Of a stretch of 64,000 bases of DNA, positions 57,901 to 64,000 are shown in pieces. The position numbers and the translations under genes are program-made. Source of the DNA: Bacteroidales bacterium UBA1181 (GTDB lineage Bacteria > Bacteroidota > Bacteroidia > Bacteroidales > Paludibacteraceae). A model generated the notes under the pieces. That model did no database searches and was not told the origin of the DNA. It worked only from the letters and a program-made list of their open reading frames with translations. Every line of letters starts with the position of its first letter. The stretch's first letter is position 1. The stretch covers positions 51,024 to 115,023 of the forward strand of contig DBYR01000018.1 in assembly GCA_002310215.1 (NCBI GenBank). The letters are read 5' to 3'.

Positions 57901-60900
57901 ACAACAGCGACTGACAGAAATATTCATGTCATAGCAATAGACCACTTGGGCTGTAAGAGTGACAAGACCACCATGCAAGTCAGGAAAGAAAAAAAACCTA
58001 CCGTCACATGGACTGTCAAAGATCACTGCGAAGGCGAAAAACCAACCATCACCCTCAGCGGAGCACATCGCTACCAATGGACGTCAGAAGGAAACGTGAT
58101 GGGGGCAACATTCACGGAGATTAACCCTCTATACAACGATAAGACCTATACCGTTTTGGCATGGGATACCGCAATAGGAAATTATGGGGTGTACAGGACA
58201 TGTGAGGCAGAAGTGGAAATTCCAATAACTATCCATAAGAAGCCGATCATCAGCATCAAGGATGAACATGGCAACAAAACAAGCACCAACATCTGTTTCA
58301 AAGACCATGTAGAGTTGCAGGAAGGGGAAGGTCAGAGTGGCCTAAGTTATAAGTGGAAGGTAGACAATGGCTACACACTCAGCAATAACACGCAAGACAA
58401 CATCACAATCCATGCGCAAAACAAAAATGTGACGCAATACAAGGTAACCTTGAAAGCCACCAATAGTGCGAAATGTTACGACACAACCGACTACTACGTT
58501 ATTGTAAACCCATTGCCGGAAGTGGAAATCATAGCAGACGACAACCCGGTTTGTGAGGGAGAGCCAATCACCCTACGCACCAACAACGTGTACAAGGCCT
58601 ACGATTGGGCTCACAGCAACGGAAGCAACGGTAAATCGGGATCCACCCTATCCAGCAGCAACAGCTATAGCACGACGACAACTGCGGCTTACAGACAGAA
58701 ATTCTGGCTGGAAGTGGAGGATGCGAACGGTTGTAAGAACTGGGACACACTCACTGTATACACAAAGGCAAAACCAACCATCAGTGTTCAAAACGAGACG
58801 ATCTGCTACGACACGAAGCCTACCATGAGAGCAAGCGGAGACGTTGACGTAATCACTTGGCCTGACGGAAGCCAAAGCGATCGTCCTGCCAACTCAACGG
58901 GTTCATGGACAGGAGAATGGACATCCGCTACCGCACTGACCGGAAGTAGGACCTTCACCGTCACCGCATCCAAAGACGAGTGTCCATCTGACATCCAAAA
59001 CGCCATCATCAGCGTTCTTCCTAAACAGGAATTGTCATTCGCAGTAGACGGAGATGCCACACAAGGCAGACCAGTCATGGTATGTAAAGGTAAAGAAACT
59101 GCCATTTCACTCACCAATACGGGTCTCTCTAACATCAAGTGGGGTGCCGGCAACGAGATGACAAGCAGCATCACACGCACGATCAAGGGAGACAGCATCT
59201 TCTCCGCCACCGCAGACATAACGACAAACGAAAAGAGCTGTCCAGCCCAAGGGAAGCAAACCGTCAAAGTATATCCGACTACCCAAATCACCATCAAGGG
59301 TGGAGGTGCAGTATGTTTGGAGGGAGAAGTAACCTTCAACGCAAATGGTGGAGAGAGTTACAACTGGCATATCAGCAAGGCAGAGGCTGGAACAATCATC
59401 AGCAATAGCAGCGACAGTAGCGAAATCACTGTAAAGAACATCAAGGAAGGCTTCTCCATCTACGCTACCGGAACAGATGTCAACGGTTGTAGCAGCGAGA
59501 GGTCGGCAGACAGTTTTGTCACCATCCTTCCATCCCCTGTCATCTCCATCAGCAACCATGTGGACACCATCTGTAGCGGAAGCGAACTGAAGATGACCGC
59601 AAGCACAAACCGAGGAGATGTGGAATGGAAACTGGGACATGGAGCAAGTGGCACAGAAGTCAACACAACGCTTACCACCCAATACGGGAGCAAGCGTGAA
59701 GAAGTATACCGTGCGGAGGCATTCTACGAGGGTTGTTCTTCCACAAAAGAGGTAGTCATCACCGTACTTCCATTGCCGGAACTCACATTAAACACGGATG
59801 GTGCATTCTGCGCGGGTGACAGTACGCTCATCACAGCGAAAGAATCATACGGGTCGGATGTGGAATATAAATGGGGCAATGCCGCCAACTACACCGACAA
59901 GAGCACCTACATGGCTAAAGAGGGCGGAACATACCAAGTATACGCCCGCACAAAGAAAGGCGGCCTGCAATGCGCCACTCCGGACCCAACTGAGATAACC
60001 GTCACCGAAGTGCCATTGCCAACCATCAGTGGCATCGAAGTAACAGGCAAACCATGTAAGGGTGAAAGAGTTTCCCTGCGACCAAGGGGAAGCAACAGCA
60101 CCTCATTCGAATGGTTCTTCATCACAAGCACCAAAGTGGATACCACCCGTATCGAGAGAATGGAGAGCATACAGCCAACCATTACACAAGACACCACCTT
60201 CTACGTCGTGGCTTCCAACACTCAGACATTCACCAACGTGACCCTGGTCTGCAAAGGTGCGAAAGACACCACGCTGACACTATTGCCAGACCCAGCATTC
60301 ACATTGACAGCCAACACGCCATGCTACGGAAACGACATGGTCATCAGCGCACAAGGCGGAACTGGCTACACGTATGATTGGACTTGGGACGGAAATCAAA
60401 ACGAGAACGGAAAGGATGACATCACCATCAGAAACGCTGTGGGCAGTCATGTCTTCCACGTCACTGCAACGACAGCAGATGGATGTAGCGCCGACAAAGA
60501 CACTTTGGTCAACATTCATTCATTGCCAATCATCAATGGATTCCAAGGTGAGAACGTAATCTGCGTGGACAACCAGAGCAGCGTCCACTCCGTCATCTGC
60601 GACGATCCGGCCGCCATCCGGAGATATGAATGGACGACCCAAAGCAGTAATGGATTCCAATACAGCAGCGCACCTGACAGTTCAAAGATTACAATCAAGC
60701 CGAACAGGGCCCAAGACGATGTCGTCTATACCGTGAATGTGACCGACACCAACGGTTGTGCGTCAAGCAAGAACTACGAGATAGACATCAAACCAATGCC
60801 TGAGACCAATGTGGCGATGGCTGCGAACTGTCCGAGCGACCCGACCAACATCACCGTCACGGACAAAAACAGCATGAATAACGTGACATACACATGGTAC

Positions 60901-63900
60901 GAGTATGACGATAGCAAAACAGACCACAAGGGAGACCCTCTCGGCACTGGCAATAAGCTTGAAAAGGAAATCGCCGACACGACACGCTTCGTGGTAACGG
61001 CCAGCAGCGAGTTCGGATGTGAAAAAGACACCACGATCACTGCGACTGTACACCCTCTGCCAACACTCTCATTCAGCGGTGAGACGGTCATCTGTGAAGG
61101 AGAATCCACTACCCTCACCATCTCTGCCACTTGGCCAACGGGAGTTCAAGGGGGAACAGCGTCCTACTTCTGGCAAGAGATCGATGCAACAAACTCAAAA
61201 GCCCAAGTGACCGTAAGTCCAAAAGATACAACGACATACCACATCAAGGTCGAGACAGGCAACAACTGTATGATGGACACCTTCATTCGTGTCAATGTCA
61301 AACCAAGACCAATCGTCACCATCAACGACATGAGGGATGGAAACGATAGGATTTGTGAAGGCGAGCCATTCGAAATGAATGCGGCAGTCAACAATCTGAC
61401 AGGCACTTACAACTACGTTTGGAAAGATTATGACAGCAAGGTCATCACAAACGGAGCAACCTACGCGACGAACAATACAGGCACCTACGTCATTGAAAAC
61501 GACAACAAAAAGTTAAAGCTTTCCATGACGGAGAACATAGAACGTACTTACTGGGCCATCGCGACAGAAGCGGGCGGAACCGGCAAACAATGCGCCGACA
61601 GTACCAAGTTCACATTGACGCCACTGACTAAACCAGAGGTGAAGATCGCAAACGTCGCTCCTGTCTGCGAGAACACGGAGGCCGATATTGAAGTAAGCAA
61701 TGCGCAAAACAGCTACGAATATGTTTGGGACAACGGCAAGACTGGTCCAAGAATCACAGAAACCATCGTTCCTAACGTAGATAACTGGTTCAAAGTAACG
61801 TGCATCAACCCTGCGAACGGATGTCAATCTAAAGACGCGATCCAAGCATCCACAAAACCATACCCAGCCATAGCGCTCTATGACTCCACAAACGCTCTGC
61901 TTGCAAGCAAAGACATCACCATCTGTAAGGATGCGACACTCAAGGTGACCGCAGGGGTGACAAACGCAAACGGTGCGAGCGTAACGTATGATTGGGGCAA
62001 AGAAAACGATTTGAGTTTCACACAAGCAAGTGCGACACTCCAAACCACTGTATCCGACGCATACAACTACATCGTCACGGCCGTGATGAATGGTTGTGAA
62101 AGCAAAGACACCATCCACACAGGCTACTACCCTACTCCAGTCGTGACTGTGGACGGTGACAAAAACACTTGCCCGAACGGAGATGCCAACCTCAGCGTAT
62201 CCATCACGGGAGGCAGTGGCAACGCTAGCGACTACACCACGAGGTGGACAAGTGACAAAGCAGTCACTATCGTAAACGGAGCAACCACCAACACCGTGAC
62301 CGCCAAGAACTTAACATCCGGCACCTATACCTTCTACGCCTTCGCAACAGACAATGTACACTCCTGCGACGCGAAGTCAGAACCATTCACCGTGGAAGTA
62401 TGGAATAACCCGACCATCATCGTAACGCCAGACAATAGCGAAGTATGTAAGGGAGAATCGACGAACGTCAGCGCAAAACTGCAGACAGGCAACGGAAGTT
62501 TCACATGGACATATAACGGAAGAACAGAAAATGGAGAAAAGATCAATGTGACGATCCAAGACACTACGACCATCCATGTCAGTGGAACAGACGAGAACGG
62601 ATGTTCCAGCGAGACGGACACGACCATCCGCATATTGCCAATCCCTACACTGACAATTGAAGGCGAAAAGACTATATGTGAAGGCAACACCAATGGTGTA
62701 CAAATCCAACTCAGCGGAGCGAAAAAATACTCGGTAGAGAATGTTGGGGACTACACCAGCAACTCCGAGAACGACAAAGTCAACGTGACGCTTAAGCCTG
62801 AGTCCACCAAAGATTACAACATCACGGGAGTGTTAAACGGATGTACAAACACGGAAAGCGTGACCATCACAGTGAACCCTCTTCCTGACGTGAGAATCAA
62901 CGGAGAGACCAATGGTTCCGGTGCCATCTGCGAAGGCGACAGCATCGTATTGGGAGCCACTAAAGGACTAACAGGATACACATGGACCGTTTCCAACTTT
63001 ACCGGAACAAAAAAATACAATACGGTCGGTGATTCATTAGTCATCAAAACAGATGCGACGACCACCCATCAATTGCAAACCATCAACGTCACCCTAAAAG
63101 CGACAGGAAACAATTGTGAAGATTCCACCACTTACACTATCACCATCAACCCACAACCTGTCTTTACGCTCAAAGCGGAAGAGGCTGTCTGCGAAAATGG
63201 AGAAGTGACATTGAAGATGGAACAAGCGGCAAATGCGGAAGCCATCAGAGAAGTGGATTGGGGATCATTAAGTTCTGAGAACAAAAAAGAGATCACCGTT
63301 GCCACAACAAAAGCGGCAGGAGAAACCGAGACATACACCGTCTCAGCGAAATCCATCAACCAGTGTGTTTACACCAACACCGCCAACGTCGCGATCAAGG
63401 CAAATCCATCTTTCTCTATCCAAGGGGAAGAGATTTGTGAGAACGATTACGCAATCATCGAATTGCAAAGCGGTTCGGCTGACAAGTACTTCGTGAATGA
63501 TAACGAAATCACATTCAACCAAGGGAAATGGACGGACGAGACAAGCAGAAGAAATTCCGGCGTCCACACATTGTCCATGACAGGAAAGAACTATTACACG
63601 CTCTCCAACAATGGAACCCTGACATGTGAAAAAACAGAGGATATCATCTTCAATGTGAAGGAATTACCAGACGTGAAGATCACAGCGCCTAACTTCCTCT
63701 GTATCAACTCGACAAACGCTGAGCTCTCTGTCACCGCTGCGAACAAGTATGCATGGTTCAAAGAGAACAACTATCTCGACACAATCGGCAGAAGCCAAAC
63801 TTTGTCCATAGAGACACCTACCATCAACACCAAATTACACTACGCAGTGGAGGTAACAGTGGGTAAATGTAAGAACATGGACTCCGTCAACATCGAAGTG

Positions 63901-64000
63901 TTCAATACGCCAACGTTCCAAGCTCCGGAGGAACTGATTTATGTATGTAAAGGCTCAGACGTGACGCTGACATTCACGGATAACAGTCCAAGCGGTACAT
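48943..64000 (+). CDS. Giant Ig-like-repeat surface protein (3' end beyond window)
   Basis: One frame is open from the ATG at 48943 to the right edge: 5,019 codons with no stop. The signal peptide is at residues 1 to about 28 (LLFGASTYA/ATRNID). A lead domain (about 30-500) matches that of the 1,711-residue type B protein (compare ERATYNFEVKENSTLLTLRY here with ERMHYTFVVNEQSTLFTYKY there, and LSYDLRDYIGQTVTIEV with VSYDLTDYIGYTIVIDI). Residues 272-345 form a Cys-rich insert with ten Cys. A PKD-like segment (about 565-670) follows, then about 50 Ig-like modules averaging 86 residues, each with a PxP start, a Cys-x-G motif and a closing Gly-Cys. The C terminus is unseen; a type B sorting domain is likely by analogy. 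It has its own promoter. A long adhesin or surface filament is inferred. Confidence 0.9.
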   Translation, partial: MEAKNILKLLKINLILSLSLLLFGASTYAATRNIDTPNLSFEKGTFENWTRYYGYFGPLTYTKNDAYTYNGYTYKEHHDERNTRLAICDHVNQTMGNGDPMDPSVQDTWTLKEENTTSERGYFEVVASTAFDFNLACDNIRLVPEGFGQSMRIGSYDTAEVHYNDSTLVSEKNRAMAERATYNFEVKENSTLLTLRYAVILQDDPNNNHSHPDDLMPRFSIKVYKADGTLIPSQQCGSKVEYRSSNDPRLKPATQHERERIEKVDSIETSECEEWGCAQYSDSCIRWGDGDNCLQYETRYKNGNCIRYQGNWWDRRCVEYQQIPYQVCVKYEQVCKDYYCHIPTCNKYKKIPITTVTFGAENQNVRCNASRVRDLLPEFYYDGWVTLSYDLRDYIGQTVTIEVENRDCLELLPRCGGNHPAGTPLFNTNTTPLVRAAEPGYSTAWCSVCNHNKTFVTAFTGGFHRTYAYVNASTQKMELVIKNCGGREGAVITAPDAFDTYVWERAADPAHNSTHKTFSSQPYIQSTSPYICAIPDEDIIENVDYTCTMYNSADPNCTKVTDTFRLLKNPIVADYTWDKGCYNEVKFTNLSEIKPVTMSDGSQKKNDEIAYQLWTFYDQSGEVEEENGEFEPTKLFNCQSNDECTFATKMTVITKNDCKVPITKSIGVQRRPEMTINGNDHVCYGDSTLLSLDDNSYPENELEAAGAHTYIWLNEAGDTLKKSNGNDGRFCYVQPVNGTIRYQLQIHQDRITDNGNPMHCVFEGFHDVSVIEKPTSKISISNMYTPNGEIKQVDICKNDTIKLDGSTSMDNCQYAWYDENAWGGIDQISENDFRPMTNAKTDTTDILVSDSTNYYLVIMAENGCMQVDSIRTNAMPLPELTITANNHAVDNGYTEICVGGSTTMRVSGTDARGNAIHTFVWTTPNQGQPTLETITATPAEDQSKFKNGRYEYRYYVSGSDTKGCTNTDSIDIYMYKNPVITFDGSPAGKCAGDTIHLKVNGVDSCVVDNDIKAGSLLTPSNTAIDIPLVANEAKRFYMVEGIKKNGDTVCKSTNEFSIQVYQAPKINFIGMTTICKGSTLSLNAIGADEFTWWKKGSNEKSEGASFTDTPESDTTYYIEGRNISGEMCKSTDSISIKLDEAPAIKITCDPSIICVGGQKNLSAGIDGTSTQNILKYTWSNGAIGENITIALYDEKDTIIVTGEDEYKCISKDSVILETKPYPNLTATSTGDFCENGEGIVNLTGADKYIYQGDTIAKEQNPSVSYPWKIENVGRAGTKEYVFTGSLDGCEQEMSVEINVLEAPALAISGAEGGICKGDSATLSVTGGESNGEYIWEYTINDGAKWDTLSKKGASITVKPEQNTQYRVAGQGGNGCKGVSAITELKVYDIPTIHISRDINGKDSCVNSPVYLTANGAGTNGTYAWSITAVNGGATIANATGASIEIPLSENANVMVTGTTKELCFSNASTTITVYPYPDFTMEKDYVCAGDQITMSIKPVTGKGMPDTVHWMPSSTYSNMTGTYTKYQGDERYTFTDSNPKENNSIYQINVRGVTEKGCATDKSFNFSVVSSPNIYITGKNEYCETDSVHLIAKGGSSYKWDNNTEGERYDSVADKNRTTIHVTGWDSRGCSGTADYNLTIRTNPSVSISANTTLVCSGDAVTLQASGANTFTWAQKKETETTASSYPCSSCQSINPIVEEKTTFIVTGVSNGCYGTATQEIGVKTKPVLSISTLKDTVCAGNATDITVSDAKGSVTTWTSTPTLTPTLSNETKYKFNTGSLTERKKYTITATSGQGCEAQKDITIEVFSVPTIGIDKGLGYVCKGKETELSAIGESSLRYEWIAKTEQGANAAVTYMSPTTNTSDKIKVKFDNNTVFTLKATYSKENCETTSEPVTVEVKDLPKIKVSQDPYPAVCQGKNVKLTAEGDGNASAMNSAGWTWQDVNGNDLNNKSNTYNIQQLNGATTFKVKGTDQLGCESEWKEYPIAITNAPNFTISVDKDTVCKNSSVHFSINTSDSNLSYTWDNATTATSSTTLDTVLSIAKVYTIKVTASNGSCTTTQTKQVTVNDIPRVNITSQSGKNSICKSDSIVLQANVSNVSDPSKVEYTWNNSAWNRGNASKQHYAQYISMLSNNESSIRATVTVKEGKCSSDTASYIVNVNPLPNVRINGAQDKCAGEVAELTAAGVSTNNYSWFQNSNSVGGGTIYRPTINTETTFTLKGIDANGCVGTFDTTIKANPIPSFNMDAPSICSGERGVITFTDTMHVQSINVSRENVNVPITDGLTYTTSDIMTQSQMYSVRATSDKGCVSATKYQTITVNALPNIQITSNPLSKQLCLGDTAILTATGGEHYTWTNHAGLEVPNAQDSSIARFIPTTTGRHTLTVSGKGFNGCTNPTDIIIEVHGIPTITARGAEVCQGDMATLTASGSSPNLTYVWSSVNNTLNGATIYPIINQDEKFTVYGTDINGCRSKDTAVWATIQGRPDVDVTAEAICEGDEASVTFSPKANSAAIKDISIAGSTYKTNTINLGSLSETKTYTAIIVGTAGCSTDKTFTIDVEKKPVISFDPNTEGNTSRICIGQAITIKAITDQETNMNWTSKDNLSSPVFSTNSSQFTLTPTAARGLENPYKFEVAAKSKTGKQCESKEIYQIVVFDKATNRIVGDSAKCVESTLTLESEGTFKSYSWTEVGASGTVLSSAKTLSIKITEDKSFALAITNDNGCESHDTFKVKAVPVPKFNLIPDEKCEGLAATTRVQRTNLIGNADVVFEWSNGATGESFTDEHLTADKTYRVVGKYSYTDKAGKQTTCVSEPISATTRIHKKPDFTIFSDNTRDNTVCKDEHIKFTIPGTTYNFVWNRGDENGPVAAYTYHNHNEPDVNNHGIISGSNTKDNCKVEPSKIIPETKDVYYWVTATDPATGCTTSKSVMAHWDIVEAPKSASFAACEGSDVEMTTHVEGAVDYEWYDDWDNLLGTGSTYLFPSAELYNTTATDRNIHVIAIDHLGCKSDKTTMQVRKEKKPTVTWTVKDHCEGEKPTITLSGAHRYQWTSEGNVMGATFTEINPLYNDKTYTVLAWDTAIGNYGVYRTCEAEVEIPITIHKKPIISIKDEHGNKTSTNICFKDHVELQEGEGQSGLSYKWKVDNGYTLSNNTQDNITIHAQNKNVTQYKVTLKATNSAKCYDTTDYYVIVNPLPEVEIIADDNPVCEGEPITLRTNNVYKAYDWAHSNGSNGKSGSTLSSSNSYSTTTTAAYRQKFWLEVEDANGCKNWDTLTVYTKAKPTISVQNETICYDTKPTMRASGDVDVITWPDGSQSDRPANSTGSWTGEWTSATALTGSRTFTVTASKDECPSDIQNAIISVLPKQELSFAVDGDATQGRPVMVCKGKETAISLTNTGLSNIKWGAGNEMTSSITRTIKGDSIFSATADITTNEKSCPAQGKQTVKVYPTTQITIKGGGAVCLEGEVTFNANGGESYNWHISKAEAGTIISNSSDSSEITVKNIKEGFSIYATGTDVNGCSSERSADSFVTILPSPVISISNHVDTICSGSELKMTASTNRGDVEWKLGHGASGTEVNTTLTTQYGSKREEVYRAEAFYEGCSSTKEVVITVLPLPELTLNTDGAFCAGDSTLITAKESYGSDVEYKWGNAANYTDKSTYMAKEGGTYQVYARTKKGGLQCATPDPTEITVTEVPLPTISGIEVTGKPCKGERVSLRPRGSNSTSFEWFFITSTKVDTTRIERMESIQPTITQDTTFYVVASNTQTFTNVTLVCKGAKDTTLTLLPDPAFTLTANTPCYGNDMVISAQGGTGYTYDWTWDGNQNENGKDDITIRNAVGSHVFHVTATTADGCSADKDTLVNIHSLPIINGFQGENVICVDNQSSVHSVICDDPAAIRRYEWTTQSSNGFQYSSAPDSSKITIKPNRAQDDVVYTVNVTDTNGCASSKNYEIDIKPMPETNVAMAANCPSDPTNITVTDKNSMNNVTYTWYEYDDSKTDHKGDPLGTGNKLEKEIADTTRFVVTASSEFGCEKDTTITATVHPLPTLSFSGETVICEGESTTLTISATWPTGVQGGTASYFWQEIDATNSKAQVTVSPKDTTTYHIKVETGNNCMMDTFIRVNVKPRPIVTINDMRDGNDRICEGEPFEMNAAVNNLTGTYNYVWKDYDSKVITNGATYATNNTGTYVIENDNKKLKLSMTENIERTYWAIATEAGGTGKQCADSTKFTLTPLTKPEVKIANVAPVCENTEADIEVSNAQNSYEYVWDNGKTGPRITETIVPNVDNWFKVTCINPANGCQSKDAIQASTKPYPAIALYDSTNALLASKDITICKDATLKVTAGVTNANGASVTYDWGKENDLSFTQASATLQTTVSDAYNYIVTAVMNGCESKDTIHTGYYPTPVVTVDGDKNTCPNGDANLSVSITGGSGNASDYTTRWTSDKAVTIVNGATTNTVTAKNLTSGTYTFYAFATDNVHSCDAKSEPFTVEVWNNPTIIVTPDNSEVCKGESTNVSAKLQTGNGSFTWTYNGRTENGEKINVTIQDTTTIHVSGTDENGCSSETDTTIRILPIPTLTIEGEKTICEGNTNGVQIQLSGAKKYSVENVGDYTSNSENDKVNVTLKPESTKDYNITGVLNGCTNTESVTITVNPLPDVRINGETNGSGAICEGDSIVLGATKGLTGYTWTVSNFTGTKKYNTVGDSLVIKTDATTTHQLQTINVTLKATGNNCEDSTTYTITINPQPVFTLKAEEAVCENGEVTLKMEQAANAEAIREVDWGSLSSENKKEITVATTKAAGETETYTVSAKSINQCVYTNTANVAIKANPSFSIQGEEICENDYAIIELQSGSADKYFVNDNEITFNQGKWTDETSRRNSGVHTLSMTGKNYYTLSNNGTLTCEKTEDIIFNVKELPDVKITAPNFLCINSTNAELSVTAANKYAWFKENNYLDTIGRSQTLSIETPTINTKLHYAVEVTVGKCKNMDSVNIEVFNTPTFQAPEELIYVCKGSDVTLTFTDNSPSGT
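49756..49977 (+). other. Cys-rich insert in the lead domain of the giant protein
   Basis: Residues 272-345 contain ten cysteines (272, 277, 284, 293, 305, 317, 328, 335, 340, 345) with many Tyr, Trp and Asn. The homologous lead domain of the 1,711-residue protein lacks this stretch. Possible disulfide-bonded or metal-binding module; no known family is recognised. Confidence 0.8.
50953..64000 (+). repeat. Array of about 50 diverged Ig-like modules
   Basis: Module starts (P-x-P type followed by a Cys-x-G) recur every 230-320 bp, on average about 260 bp, from 50953 to the window edge; I count 51 starts. The modules are diverged in sequence, unlike a recently amplified array. Confidence 0.8.

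Noticed and set aside
48943..64000. Many 60-200-codon frames on both strands in the right-hand 15 kb
   Set aside because: All lie inside the single open frame of the giant protein and in other phases; none carries a recognisable domain.

Overview
This window reads as chromosomal DNA of a Bacteroidales-type Bacteroidota. The promoters follow the TTTG-N19-21-TAnnTTTG pattern of that phylum, several secreted proteins carry type IX secretion system (T9SS) C-terminal sorting domains, and the housekeeping genes (lysS, prs, dnaE, trxA) look bacteroidal. I see no insertion sequence, prophage, CRISPR array or rRNA. Genus cannot be settled from the sequence.

Layout. 1-7.1 kb (minus strand): the 5' part of lysS, then a two-gene unit of a 1,711-residue Ig/PKD-repeat protein with a type B T9SS sorting domain and, 7 bp downstream, a PorP/SprF-family outer-membrane partner. 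7.5-9.3 kb (minus): a DUF3109-type Cys-rich protein overlapping an M16 peptidase. 9.5-12.2 kb (plus): a metallo-beta-lactamase-fold hydrolase, a PlsC-type acyltransferase and a CE2-type esterase lipoprotein, then tRNA-Asn. 13.1-18.3 kb (plus): a 1,720-residue beta-helix protein with a type A T9SS tail, a 1.05-kb internal tandem duplication and a long leader. 18.5-25.8 kb (minus): vsr, a coupled pair (small T9SS substrate plus carbohydrate-binding beta-helix protein), an SNF2 helicase and prs.

26.1-34.9 kb is an acyl-transfer neighbourhood. A minus-strand SGNH-SGNH-MBOAT operon and a plus-strand MBOAT-SGNH pair lie back to back around tRNA-Asp, and a left-handed beta-helix acetyltransferase faces the second pair. 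35.1-37.5 kb (minus): GH3-family protein and HAD phosphatase. 37.9-41.7 kb (plus): a secreted protein of three tandem modules built from a Cys-bearing 26-residue repeat. 41.8-47.2 kb (minus): dnaE, trxA, a small membrane protein and a sirtuin. Then tRNA-Asn (second copy, minus) and a divergent PfkB kinase.

From 48,943 to the right edge a single frame stays open for 5,019 codons without a stop. It encodes a signal peptide, a lead domain shared with the 1,711-residue protein, a Cys-rich insert and about 50 Ig-like modules. This giant surface-protein gene is the main feature of the window and is truncated by the window edge.

How it fits together. Much of the window serves the cell surface: two Ig-array proteins (one with a type B sorting domain and a PorP/SprF gene, one cut off before its C terminus), at least two clear type A substrates plus one likely one, and two apparently independent glycan O-acylation modules. 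Between them sit ordinary translation, replication, nucleotide and lipid genes.
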